This document shows positions 1 to 12,254 of a stretch of 64,000 nucleotides of DNA, piece by piece. The translations under genes and the position numbers were made by a program. This DNA is from Sipunculus nudus (Eukaryota > Annelida > Sipuncula > Golfingiida > Sipunculidae): NCBI GenBank assembly GCA_026874595.1, contig CM049309.1:742501-806500 (forward strand). The letters are read 5' to 3'. Each line of letters opens with the position of its first letter. Position 1 is the first letter of the stretch. Below the pieces are notes generated by a model. The model did no database searches and was not told where the DNA came from. It saw only the letters and a program-made list of their open reading frames with translations.

Positions 1-1520
1 ACCAGGTCAGACACACTGTAAGTACCATCCCAACCAGATCAGCCAACTGGTGAGTATCTAAACCAGGTCAGACACACTGTAAGTACCATCCCAACCAGAT
101 CAGCCAACTGGTGAGTATCTAAACCAGGTCAGACACACTGTAAATACCATCCCAACCAGATCAGCCAACTGGTGAGTATCTAAACCAGGTCAGACTTGTT
201 AGTACCGAAACCAGGTCAGACAACTTGGTAGTGCTAAGACCAGCCAGCTGGTGAGTAACCAAACCAGATCAGACACATGGTGAATACCATCCAAACCAGA
301 TCAGCCAGCTGGTTAGTATCTAAACTAGGTCAGACAACTTGGTAGTGCTAAGACCAGCCAGCTGGTGAGTAATTAAACCAGATCAGACACACTGTGAGTA
401 CCATCCAAACCAGATCAGCCAAATGGTGAGTATCTAAACCAGGTCAGACACACTGTAAGTACCATCCCAACCAGATCAGCCAACTGGTGAGTATCTAAAC
501 CAGGTCAGACTTGTTAGTACCCAAACCAGGTCAGACACACTGTAAGTACCATCCCAACCAGATCAGCCAACTGGTGAGTATCTAAACTAGGTCAGACTTG
601 TTAGTGCTAAGACCAGCCAGCTGGTGAGTAACCAAACCAGATCAGACACACTGTGAGTACCATCCCAACCAGATCAGCCAACTGGTTAAGTATCTAAACC
701 AGGTCAGACTTGTTAGTGCTAAGACCAGCCAGCTGGTGAGTAACCAAACCAGATCAGACACACTGAGTACCATCCAAACCAGATCAGCCAACTGGTGAGT
801 ATCTAAACTAGGTCAGACACACTGTAAGTACCATCCCAACCAGATCAGCCAACTGGTGAGTATCTAAACCAGGTCAGACTTGTTAGATCCCAAACTAGGT
901 CAGACAACCTGTTAGTGCTAACACCAGCCAGCTGGTGAGTAATTAAACCAGATCAGACACACTGTGAGTACCATCCAAACCAGATCAGCCAAATGGTGAG
1001 TATCTAAACTAGGTCAGACACACTGTAAGTACCATCCCAACCAGATCAGCCAACTGGTGAGTATCTAAACCAGGTCAGACTTGTTAGATCCCAAACTAGG
1101 TCAGACAACCTGTTAGTGCTAACACCAGCCAGCTGGTGAGTAATTAAACCAGATCAGACACATGGTGAATACCATCCAAACCAGACCAGCCAAATGATGA
1201 GTATCTAAACTAGGTCAGACACACTGTAAGTACCATCCAAACCAGACCAGCCAGCTGGTGAGTATCTAAACCAGGTCAGCCAGCTAGTGAGTACCAAAAC
1301 CAGTCCAGACAACTTGTTAGTGCAAACCAGATCAGACACATGGTGAGTACCATCCAAACAGGTCAGTCAACTGGTGAGTACCTACCAGTACAGATAAGAC
1401 AGCTGGCGGGTATCCAAACCAGAACAGAAAACTGGTGAGTACCAATGAAACCAGATCAGACACATGGCCAGTACCCACATACAGGTATCCAAACTAGAAC
1501 CGACAACTGGTGGGTAACAC
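1..1520. repeat. 61-bp satellite array (two ~30-bp half units)
   Basis: The array alternates two related half units: ACCAGGTCAGACACACTGTA then AGTACCATCCC, and ACCAGATCAGCCAACTGGTG then AGTATCTAA. Adjacent full units at positions 1, 62 and 123 are almost identical. Further on, half units such as CAGACTTGTTAGTACC and CAGACAACTTGGTAGTGCTAAG are interspersed and partly truncated. The array starts before the window and decays into unique sequence near 1450-1520. Many half units contain CTGGTGAGTA, which looks like a splice donor. Confidence 0.95.
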
Positions 1521-3326
1521 TTGAGTACTGTATGAAACTAAATGTGTACCTCATAAATAAAATAAAACTAACATTTGAGTTTTACACAAAGCACATGAGA
1601 GAATGGCTGAGTGCCTCCGTCATCAGATATGGTGAGCACCATGCAAATCAGTTACCAGAAGAGGTGAGTACTGCTCAATTGATAACCCAACTACACTACA
1701 CTCATACATGGAAAATAATCATTTTGATAAAGCTTGGCAGGTACGATATCTTCTCATGTATGCTATTATCTCTGTTTAAGAATGAACTTGTTATGTTCTG
1801 CAGGGCAAGCTTGCAGAAAGTATTAACGTGACTCCCCTGAAGACTCTGTGATTCACTGATGCTATAGGAGACGGACTGGAAATACGAGTCCAGCAGATTC
1901 AAACATATCACGCTACCTTTTTAGTGTGTGATTACATATGTATCCGGTAAAAAATTGCTAGTCATTGAAAGATGCCATTTTTATCAAGGACAGTGTAATG
2001 GGTGAAAAAAAATACTCCTTCAATATATATAGCTACAAGGTACCTCAAATTGAGTGGTCTTACACCCTCAACCTCTTGAAAGAAATACTCGTAGAATGAA
2101 TTCTTTTTGATTCAAGAAGTATTAAATAAAATAGGTCTGTCAGTAAAAAGACTAATCTTTATTGTTGAACAGTTGGGTTCATGTTTGTGATAAAATTTTC
2201 TTGTAATTTACATTTAAAATGTTAATAAATACAAATATTTCAGAAATAACTAATTATTTTAAAATTTGCAGTATAACAGTATAACAGATGCACGGAGAAG
2301 AGCCACTGACTGACTTTGTATCAGAAACTTTGTTTTCATGTTGTATATAACCTATTACTTGATGTTATACATGTTCAGCTTTTCTTCATTATCCTTATCA
2401 GATTTTAGACGCTGAGATAAGGATATCTTGGCAAATCAGGTCCACTGAAATTTTCGGAGTTTTTATATGTAGAAAAGTTGCCTAATTAACAGAATGTTTG
2501 GTGCCAATGTGTGGTTAAGTCATTACTGTTTTATGTATTATTTAATGTTCTTATGGTGAATCAGGGTTGCTTATTACATGGTTTACAGGATTTCTTTTAA
2601 GGCTGTTGAATGCACAATAAGATATACAAATGACTATTTTTTGTAATAAGTAGTTAATGTGGGAAGCACCATGCATAAGAAAAATGTTGGGAGAATGCAC
2701 ATTCTTATACTGTTAAAAAGTTCCATCACTTTAATTTTATTATCACAGTATATTTGCTGAATTCCTAGGAATAAACATTTATATGTTATTAAGGTATATT
2801 GCATCAACTTATATTTTTATTATCACATTATATTAGCTTGAGATCATTTGGGTTATATGTGTGTCAAGACTTTATACATTATGACTTTCAGTCATATGTG
2901 TATCTGCTACTATTTAATTACCTGGGCAAAGGCTCTATATATGTAAATGCTTTATTAAGATTTGATTAAAATTAGGATTATAGTCTGTTTTAAAATATTG
3001 ATGTATAATTGAACATGACAATGTATAACATGGTAACACATTGTCCAGGCAAGGCTGGGGTGCACTTTAAGAAGCTCAGGTCATTATAAAATATTATTCC
3101 AGATAAAATTGGGGATATTTTCAACAATGCTTGGGATTCCCATATGCCAAAGTATATTGTTTTAATATTAAAGACAAGGAATAGTCTATAGTAAAGCGTT
3201 TTAGATGCATAATATATTAGGTTATAAAATTATTAGTTTTACTGATATGCAGCATTGTGAAATTATACAATTATGAAATTGTACTGGTATCACAGGTTGC
3301 CTTAAAAATGTTTAATGGATTATTCA

Positions 3327-3329
<3 letters not shown>
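1521..3329. other. AT-rich DNA without recognised genes
   Basis: Unique-looking, AT-rich sequence. Open frames here are short and begin inside the decaying satellite. Nothing supports a gene. Confidence 0.6.

Positions 3330-3375
<46 letters not shown>
3330..3375. repeat. (TA)n microsatellite
   Basis: Uninterrupted TA dinucleotide tract, followed by CAATCAATAAAG. Confidence 0.95.
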
Positions 3376-3377
<2 letters not shown>

Positions 3378-3839
3378 ATCAATAAAGATTCTTAAAAAGA
3401 TGAGAAAATGCTTTGTGTGTTTAATAGTAAGTGAATATAAGTGTATGTTCTGAGATTGTGTTAGAAACAAGAAATCATTTCGATTTTAATTAAAGAGCAC
3501 AATATTCAAATATGCTTCTACTTTTAAAGATATAGTATGACATGACAATTTGAGAAATACTTTGGCCCCCACCCCTCCAAAAAAAAAAAGTGAAGAGAGA
3601 TTTGCACTGTTGAGTGTGGCAAACATTTTCAGTCAAAGGTTTTGTGTGATTTGCAGACGATCCGTAGGATACAGATACAGCATATATTCTTTTAGGGCCT
3701 CTTAATGTAGTCCTGGGTGAATTATACACGAAGTTGCCACCCCCCTGCTGACTAATATTCATCTCATAGATATTCATCAGGGAAACAAATCAACTGAGTT
3801 AATCTGAAAGTTTAAATTATGGGAACCATCCGCTAAATT
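3376..3839. other. AT-rich spacer without recognised genes
   Basis: The minus-strand open frame at 3490-3777 crosses an A-run and has no domain or signal I recognise; nothing else is seen. Confidence 0.5.
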
Positions 3840-4290
3840 ATAAATATTCATAAAATGGTATGATGTGTGGTTATGCATGTTGGGGGCGCTTCTTGTTCAA
3901 CTTAAGCCATCTCCCTGGTTAGTATTTCATATGAACTCTGATTATTCATGTTGACCATGTGAGATAGTCTCAAATTTCCATCATCAGAAGTTTACAGCTG
4001 CAGAACTAAGGGAATCTCCCACCAGTGTGAGTAATGAATATTCATGGTGATCATGTGATGTGTGTTCTCATGGTGAGTTTCTTTCATCCAACCTCAAAAG
4101 GGTTCCACTGCAGATAGGGGAGTGCCCTACCATTCTGAATCATGAATATTCATGATTATGGTGTGATGTGTGGTTGAATGGTATGTTCCTCTGCTCGCAC
4201 CTCAAAGTATCCAACTGCAGAACTAAGAGAATACCCTGCCATTTAAAATAATGAATATTCATGATGACTGTGCAATCCAGTTGAATTTAT
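3840..4290. repeat. Degenerate ~100-110-bp tandem repeat with TGAATATTCA palindrome
   Basis: About five diverged units. Each carries ATGAATATTCATG or a close variant (3842, 3942, 4032, 4141, 4252), then GTGATGTGTGG, and later CTGCAGAACTAAGRGAAT. The 12-bp ATGAATATTCAT is a perfect palindrome. Confidence 0.7.
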
Positions 4291-5942
4291 ACCCAATTGT
4301 AGTACAGGGTCTGATATGTATTTTATAAAAAAAATAAAATTTGTTTTATGTCTCCAATATATGGATGAATAAGTATGCAAGTGTGAGAACACAAAGCTCT
4401 CATACTCGTTAATACAAACTTTTCAAAAATAGATGAAAAATTTTTATGACAAGTATTGAGAATTTCAATCAAAATTCACATCCATCCAAATGCACTCCTT
4501 GAGAAAAGAAATTCAGTTTCCAAGGTCTACAGGATTTTATTCCCAGCAATGGACCAGCCATTGTTTCAGTGAATTCAGTATTGATGTCATAATGTTGATT
4601 AAAAACAGAAAGCTAAAATAACAAAACATTTTGACATAACACAAAATGTACTCTAATCTGTTCCACTAAGGAGTAACCATCAGTTTTTGAGGATAATTAT
4701 AAAATCCTTATATTCAAAATGTGACAAGATATAACAGTAGGAGCCTTCTGTAATAAAAATTTAAGTATTTTATACTCTATTTTATACCTTATGACATTTA
4801 ATCCATCTTCCTGAAGTGACCTCACTAGACAATGTCTTTCAGCTCATAATGTTTTTTATAATATTCATTATACCAACAACCAGTCAATGTCTGAATTCTT
4901 GACAGGGCCATGTCACTCAACATCTTATGACAAGACAAATTTAAACAAGGGACCTATGGGTCACTATGCTCAGCTGACGTTAACCTTGAAGATAAAAATC
5001 TAAAATAATATCTAATGGAGATAAAGTGTAAGAGGAAGAGGTAATAAAGATTATGGTTGGTTTATATGATTGGTTTGTATTGATGAGCAAGAAATTGTTG
5101 CAAAAAATATTTTGTGACCTGACCATGTGTTTCCTAATGTTGAAACTAAAGCATGTGAGCAGTTTGTGAACAAATGATCTATACTATAACCATGATCATT
5201 AATTGGTTTTTTGATTAACTGTTGACATTTCAGTAGTTTACACATTTGTTCAATTGAATCTATTTTTTTGTATAATACATATTATTAAATATATATGTAT
5301 TTTTTTTATGAAATGTATTCAGTTGAAATATAGCTAATTAACAACATAAAACAGGGCAAACAAAGCCTGATCTCAAATTCTGCTGAGGCAGGAAAATAAT
5401 GAACACATGTTTGTATTAAATCCTGATTTTTTTATCACATCAATTTTTTTCTAATTTAAGTTTATATTTCTATACATTTCCAATTTAACATATATATCTG
5501 AATGTAAAAGTTGATTCATAATTCTCAATTGTATCATCATAAATCTCAATCTTGTCAGATAACACCACATCATGCATACAAATGTTTATCTATTTTTTAC
5601 CACAAAAATATATCTTTTAAATCTGCAAAACAGTATCTAAAAATAATACTTGATTTAGATTTCACAATTTTTAATTGTGTCTTTATTTATCCATAATAAA
5701 CTTCATATTTTATAATAATTTAAGCATACTGATGGGTTCATTTATATTTGTTAAAATCATTTAAAAGAAAATTGATTTCTTTAAAAATGCTACATTACAC
5801 AACATTGCATCTTCTGGATTACACCTTGAATTATTTTTTCAAGGAAAGTTTTTGCATATCCGAGTGGAAACAGCATTACAATTAAGGAGATACAGTGAAA
5901 ACAATAACAATTACTGCATAACACTTGGTGGGTTGGGTTTGC
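4291..5942. other. AT-rich DNA without recognised genes
   Basis: Short frames on both strands (e.g. 5051-5245 minus, 5511-5696 plus) have no recognisable product. No repeat structure is seen. Confidence 0.55.
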
Positions 5943-5969
5943 GGGGGGGGGGGGGGGGGGGGGGGGGGG
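5943..5969. repeat. Homopolymer G27
   Basis: Twenty-seven consecutive G, about 100 bp before the assembly gap. Confidence 0.95.
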
Positions 5970-6075
5970 TGATTGGGGTGGTGATATGAGAATAACTGTA
6001 CACCTGTCACAGCAGGGGATCTACCCCAGTGACTGTAACAAATCAGAAACCCTGGCATAGCTGACTTCCAGTGAC

Positions 6076-6575
6076 NNNNNNNNNNNNNNNNNNNNNNNNN
6101 NNNNNNNNNNNNNNNNNNNNNNNNNNNNNNNNNNNNNNNNNNNNNNNNNNNNNNNNNNNNNNNNNNNNNNNNNNNNNNNNNNNNNNNNNNNNNNNNNNNN
6201 NNNNNNNNNNNNNNNNNNNNNNNNNNNNNNNNNNNNNNNNNNNNNNNNNNNNNNNNNNNNNNNNNNNNNNNNNNNNNNNNNNNNNNNNNNNNNNNNNNNN
6301 NNNNNNNNNNNNNNNNNNNNNNNNNNNNNNNNNNNNNNNNNNNNNNNNNNNNNNNNNNNNNNNNNNNNNNNNNNNNNNNNNNNNNNNNNNNNNNNNNNNN
6401 NNNNNNNNNNNNNNNNNNNNNNNNNNNNNNNNNNNNNNNNNNNNNNNNNNNNNNNNNNNNNNNNNNNNNNNNNNNNNNNNNNNNNNNNNNNNNNNNNNNN
6501 NNNNNNNNNNNNNNNNNNNNNNNNNNNNNNNNNNNNNNNNNNNNNNNNNNNNNNNNNNNNNNNNNNNNNNNNNNN
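6076..6575. other. Assembly gap (500 N)
   Basis: Exactly 500 unknown bases, a round number typical of a scaffold join of unknown size. Any open frame crossing it is an artefact. Confidence 0.99.
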
Positions 6576-7700
6576 TTAAAAATCACATAAACATTAACCA
6601 TTTCTTTATATTTCAGTCGTTTAGATCCGGTTTTTTTGGCATTTTTTTATTTGCATGCTATTGTATATTATTCTAGTAAAAACTTGTCTAACCGCTTTTT
6701 TTTTTTTTTTTAATTTTCAAAAAAACGAAAATTATTGTAAGGGTTAGACATAACTGACCACTGGTCAGTGGTCACTTGACCATTGGTCAAAAGCACTTTT
6801 ATTATGATGCAATCTAACAAATATCTAACAAAAATGGTTTCACGTTAAAGTAAAATGGTTAATTACTCACGTTTTTTGGTCTTAATTATTATTAACTGTT
6901 AATCAATAAGGTCTTCTTCTTCATCAAGCTTCCCACCCCCCTTGACCTTTGAATCAGTGGCAAATTGAGCTGAGATGGTACTTTTTTTTAATTTGGATGT
7001 AACTTTATTATTTTTTAAGCTTCGATCTTTAAACTCAGGATATTTTTCAAAATCAAGAAAATTTATATTTTGGAAAAGAAAAAAAAATTTTAACTTTAAA
7101 ACTTTTAGAGAAAATGAATTTTAAAAATTAAGGACCAAAAGTACAAATTTCAACTTAAGGCTAACCCTGATTGATACCAAGCGTTAAAAAACCCAGGAAA
7201 AATACAGAAAAACTTATATTTTTTGTTGACTGTCGTTTGCTATCGATTTATATCAGCGTCTGAGACCATGAAATAGAAAATTTAAATTAAAATTAAAAAT
7301 AATAAAAATTTTTAATTTTAAGTTTTTCAAATTGAAATTTGTTCCCAAATTCTGCAAAATCGCATATTTCCTTTTTTTTCTTTTGAAAAGTCTAACTGGT
7401 TTGTAATTACTGAACAAACCCTTCCGAAAAATTGGCTTTTCCACGTTTATTTGAAAAGTTATTAGCATAATTTTAAATTTGATAAAAAATATTTTTTTAT
7501 GAATTTAACTTTAAATTTCGACTTTATATAAATGTATTAACGTTTCTTCTTGCCATTGTTCGTTAAAACAAAGTGAATTTCATTTATTTTGAGCGTTTGT
7601 ACACTTTTAATATCTTTTCTCTAGCTTTTTAAGGACTTTCAAGAATTGGCGCTCTTTTTTAACATAACCCTAGCTTTATATAACCCCAACGGTTACAACC
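6576..7700. other. AT-rich DNA with a TGACCACTGGTCA hairpin
   Basis: Non-coding. At 6755-6790 TGACCACTGGTCAGTGGTCA is almost self-complementary and is followed by a third half site (TGACCATTGGTCA). The same motif appears at 24566. Long A and T runs are common. Confidence 0.55.
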
Positions 7701-8050
7701 CTAGTTGTAATTTTCAACTTAAGCTTAAGTTGAATGTGAACGTTATTGCCATTTTTGACCTCATATCTGATCTTTTAAATCGGGTTGGTCAGTCCATGTC
7801 CATAGGGTCAAGATAAGAGATCAGTCCACCTTAAGTTGAATCTGAATATCCACTTAACCTTAAGTTGGAAAAAGGAATTTTTCAACTTAAGCTTAAGTTG
7901 AATGTGAATGTTATTGTCCATGTCGACCCCAGATCTCAGTTTTACCTTAAGTTGAATATGAATGTCAACTTAACCTTATGTTGAATAATTAAGATAAAAA
8001 TCAGATTCAACTTAATTATTCAACATAAGCCTAAGTTGGCATTCATGTCA
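7701..8050. repeat. Palindromic CAACTTAAGCTTAAGTTG monomers
   Basis: Perfect 22-bp palindromes centred on AAGCTT lie at 7713-7734 and 7881-7902. The surrounding sequence alternates half sites TTCAACTTAAG and CTTAAGTTGAA. Confidence 0.9.
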
Positions 8051-10190
8051 ACTTAGGCTTATGTTGAATAATTAAGTTGTCAACTTATTATGTTGAATAA
8101 ATAAGTTGAATCTGATATTCAACTTTAGCTTATGTTGAATAATTAAAGAGAATTTGCATTTCAACTTAAGCATTCAACGTAAGCTTATTTTAAAAAGCAG
8201 ATTCAACTTAATCATTCAACATAAGCCTAAGTAGACATGAATATCAACTTAAGCTTATGTTGAATACTTAAATTGTCAACTTCTTATGTTGCGTGTCAAC
8301 TTAAGTTGTCTAATTATTCTGTACTCTCAACTTAAGCTTATGTTGAATACTAAAGTGGAATCTGAATATTATATTGTATAATTAAATAACCTTTTTTAAT
8401 ATTAAGATCTAATGAGTTCACCTTAAGTTCAATCTGAAAATCAACTTAGCTAATGTTGAATACTTAAGTTGCCAACTTATTATGTTGAATAAATAAGTTG
8501 AATCTGATATTCAACTTTAGCTTATGTTGAATAATTTAAGAGAATTTGCATTTCAACTTAGGCATCCAACGTTAGCTTATGTTGAAAATCAGATTCAACT
8601 TAATCATTCAACATAAGCCCAAGTAGACATGAATATCAACTTAAGCTTAAGTTGAATACTTAAATTGTCAACTTCTTATGTTGCGTGTCAACTTAAGTTG
8701 TCAAATTATTCTGTACTCTCAACTTAAGCTTATGTTGAATACTTAAGTTGAATCTGAATATTATCTTGAATAATTCAGTTACCTTTTTCAATGTTAAGAT
8801 CAAAATGAGTTCACCTTAAGTTTAATCTGAATATCAACTTAGCTAATGTTGAATACTTAAGTTGTCAACTTATTATGTTGAATAAATAAGTTGAATCTGG
8901 TATTCAACTTTAGCTTATGTTGAATAATTAAAGAGAATCTGCATTTCAACTTAAGCATTCAACGTAAGCTTATGTTGAAAATCAGATTCAACTTAATCAT
9001 TCAACATAAGCCTAAGTAGACATGAATATCAACTTAAGCTTAGGTTGAATACTTAAATTGTCAACTTCTTATGTTGCGTGTCAACTTAAGTTGTCAAATT
9101 ATTCTGTACTTTCAACTTAAGCTTATGTTGAATACTAAAGTTGAATCTGAATATTATATTGTATAATTAAATAACCTTTTTTAATATTAAGATCAAAATG
9201 AGTTCACCTTAAGTTTAATCTGAAAATCAACTTAGCTAATGTTGAATACTTAAGTTGTCAACTTATTATGTTGAATAAATAAGTTGAATCTGATATTCAA
9301 CTTTAGCTTATGTTGAATAATTTAAGAGAATTTGCATTTCAACTTAAGCATTCAACGTAAGTTATGTTGAAAATCAGATTCAACTTAATCATTCAACATA
9401 AGCCTAAGTAGACATGAATTTCAACTTAAGCTTATGTTGAATACTTAAATAGTTAACTTCTTATGGTGCGTGTCAACTTTAGTTGTCAAATTATTCTGTT
9501 GACTCTCAACTTAAGCTTATGTTGAACACTAAAGTTGAATCTGAATATTATGTTGTATAATTAAATTACTTTGTTCATGTTAAGATAAAAATGAGTTCAC
9601 CTTAAGTTTAATCTGAAAATCAACTTAGCTAATGTTGAATACTTAAGTTGTCAACTTATTATGTTGAATAAATAAGTTGAATCTGATATTCAACTTTAGC
9701 TTATGTTGAATAATTAAAGAGAATCTGCATTTCAACTTAAATAGTCGACGTAAGCTTAAGTTGAAAATCAGATTCAACTTAATTATTCAACATTAGCCTA
9801 AATAGACATGAATATCAACTTAAGCTCATGTTGAATACTTAAATTGTCAACTTATTATGTTGCCTGTCAACTAAAGTTGTCAAATTAATCTGTTGACTCT
9901 CAACTTAAGCTTATGTATAATACTAAAGTTGAATCTGAAGATTATCTTGAATAATTAAGTTATCTTTTTAAATTTTAAGATCCAAATGAGTTCACCGTAA
10001 GTTTAATCTGAATATCAACTTAGCTAATGTGGCATCCTTAAGTTGTAAACTTATTATGTTGAATAAATAAGTTGAATCTGATATTCAACTTTAGCTTATG
10101 TTGAATATTTAAGTTGAAATGCAAATTCTCTTTAATTATTCAACATAAGGTTAAGTTGATATTTAAATTCAACTTAATTAGATGAACTTT
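8051..10190. repeat. ~393-bp higher-order satellite built from CAACTTAAG palindromes
   Basis: The marker TCAACTTAGCTAATGTTGAA recurs at 8441, 8833, 9227, 9620 and 10015, giving spacings of 392-395 bp. Each unit contains about a dozen imperfect palindromic modules (ATTCAACATAAG.../...CTTATGTTGAAT) and one conserved non-palindromic part (AAATGAGTTCACCTTAAG). Confidence 0.93.
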
Positions 10191-11818
10191 GCTATGTGGA
10201 TACCTGTCCAAGAAAGCACATAAAATAATACATAAATGTAAAGATACCGCTCCTGTTAAAAATGTTATACATATATATTTATATATGTATATATATATGT
10301 ATGTGTGTATATATACATATATATATATATATATTATAGGACCATAACACTGTAAGTTTAGGACCATAACGCTGTAAGATACAAAAAATCAGCTGGGCCA
10401 AATATAAGGAAAATATTTATAAAGAATAGTTAAATTGATTATTCAACATAAGCTTAAGTTGAAATTCAGATTCAACTTAATTATTCAACTTATGTTTAAG
10501 TTGAAACTGAGTTTCAAATTAATGAGATGAATTTAGCTATGTGCATAATGGTCCATGTTAGTTCAGATAACAAGTACATCAGGTAAATATATTGGTCCGG
10601 TTAAAAATGTAATACATGTATATGTATATATATGTACATATATATATATATATATTTACTGGTCCAAGCATGTTTATATCACTGCATATATATACATGTG
10701 AATATATATATATAAATAAATTATTTCTCTATTTTAATAATGTAAGTAACGCCGATCAGTTATTTCAGAATTAGACTATAGTCAGTATTAACGATAAGTT
10801 TTTTTCAACATTTGAATATTGTCGTTATTACTGATAAGTTATTTCGGAATTTGATTTAAGTCTGTATTAGCATTAAGATATTTCAGTATATGAATATTGT
10901 CGGTATTACCAAAAATTTTTTTTGGTCTCAAATGTGAGCCGTTTAATTTTTCTATGGCGACATAGTTTACTTTTACTCAAACTCCAGGTACAATGGCTGA
11001 AATCAAAGATGCACTTATCTATGGACCATAACACTAAGTTTAGGACCATAACACTGTAATGATACCAAAAATCGGGTCGGACAAATACAAGGAAAATCCC
11101 TTTAAATAATAGTTAATTTCATTATTTAACATAAGCTTAAGTTGAAATTCAGATTCAACTCTATTATTCAACTTAAGTTTAAGTTGAAATTGTGATTCAA
11201 CTTAATTAGATGAACTTAGCGTTATGCATAATGGTCCGTGTAAAAACATATAACAAATACTTATATGTAAAGATACCGGTCCCGTTAAAAATGTAATACA
11301 TATATATATAATATGTATATATATGTGTGTATATATATAATATATATATATATTTACTGGTACAAGCATGTTTATATCTGTGCATATATATACATCTGAA
11401 TATATATATATAAATAAGTTATTTCTCTATTTTAATAATAAGTATTGACGATCGGTTATTTATGAAATCGATTATAGTAGGTATTATCTATAAGTTTTTT
11501 CAGCATTTGAATATGGTCGGTAGTACCGAAAAGTTATTTCGGAATTTGATTATAGTCGGTTTCAGCAATATCTTATTTCAGTGTTTGAATATTGTCGATA
11601 TTACGGATACGTTATTTGGGAATTTGATTATAGTTTGTATTAAGAACAAGTTATTTCAGTTTTTGAATATTATCAGTATTATTGATAAGTTATTTTGGTC
11701 TCAAATGAGAACCGTTAAATTTTCCAATGGCGACATAGTATACTTTTACTCAAAGTCCAGGTACAATGGCTGATATCAAAGATGCACTTATCTATGGACC
11801 ATAATACTGTAAGTTTAG
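10191..11818. repeat. Mosaic: palindrome family, AT microsatellites, GTCGGTATT minisatellite
   Basis: Contains GGACCATAACACTGTAAG blocks, AT/TG microsatellites (about 10266-10336, 10620-10655, 11300-11355) and a roughly 40-bp repeat. The latter reads TTGAATATTGTCGGTATTAC plus CGATAAGTTATTTC, best seen at 11450-11700. It is a diverged third copy of the module order found at 11.8-13.4 and 18.5-20.1 kb. Confidence 0.8.
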
Positions 11819-12189
11819 GACCATAACACTGTAATGATACCAAAAATCGGGTGGAACAAATATGAGGAAAATCCCAAAGAAGAGTTAATTTGATTATTCA
11901 ACATAAGCTTAAGCTGAAATTGAGATTCAATTTAATTATTCAACTTAAGTTTAAGTTGAAATTAAGATTCTACTTAATTATTCAACTTAAAGTTAGGGTT
12001 AGGGTTTCAAATTCAACTTAATTAGATGAACTTAGCTATGTGGATACTGGTCCAAGACAACACATAAAATAATATATAAATGAAAAGATACTGGTACCGT
12101 TAAAAAATGTAATACATATAAAGGCATATGTAAAAATATATTTATATATATATATAAATAATTTTACTGACACCAGTATGTTTATATCT

Positions 12190-12254
<65 letters not shown>

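Noticed and set aside
1-1520. CRISPR-like array
   Set aside because: Repeats are contiguous with no unique spacers, and the genome is eukaryotic.
1445-1831. 128-codon open frame after the satellite
   Set aside because: Starts inside a decaying satellite unit; no domain, signal peptide or splice context.
5882-6676. Open frames crossing the gap
   Set aside because: Most of their length is N; no evidence for coding.
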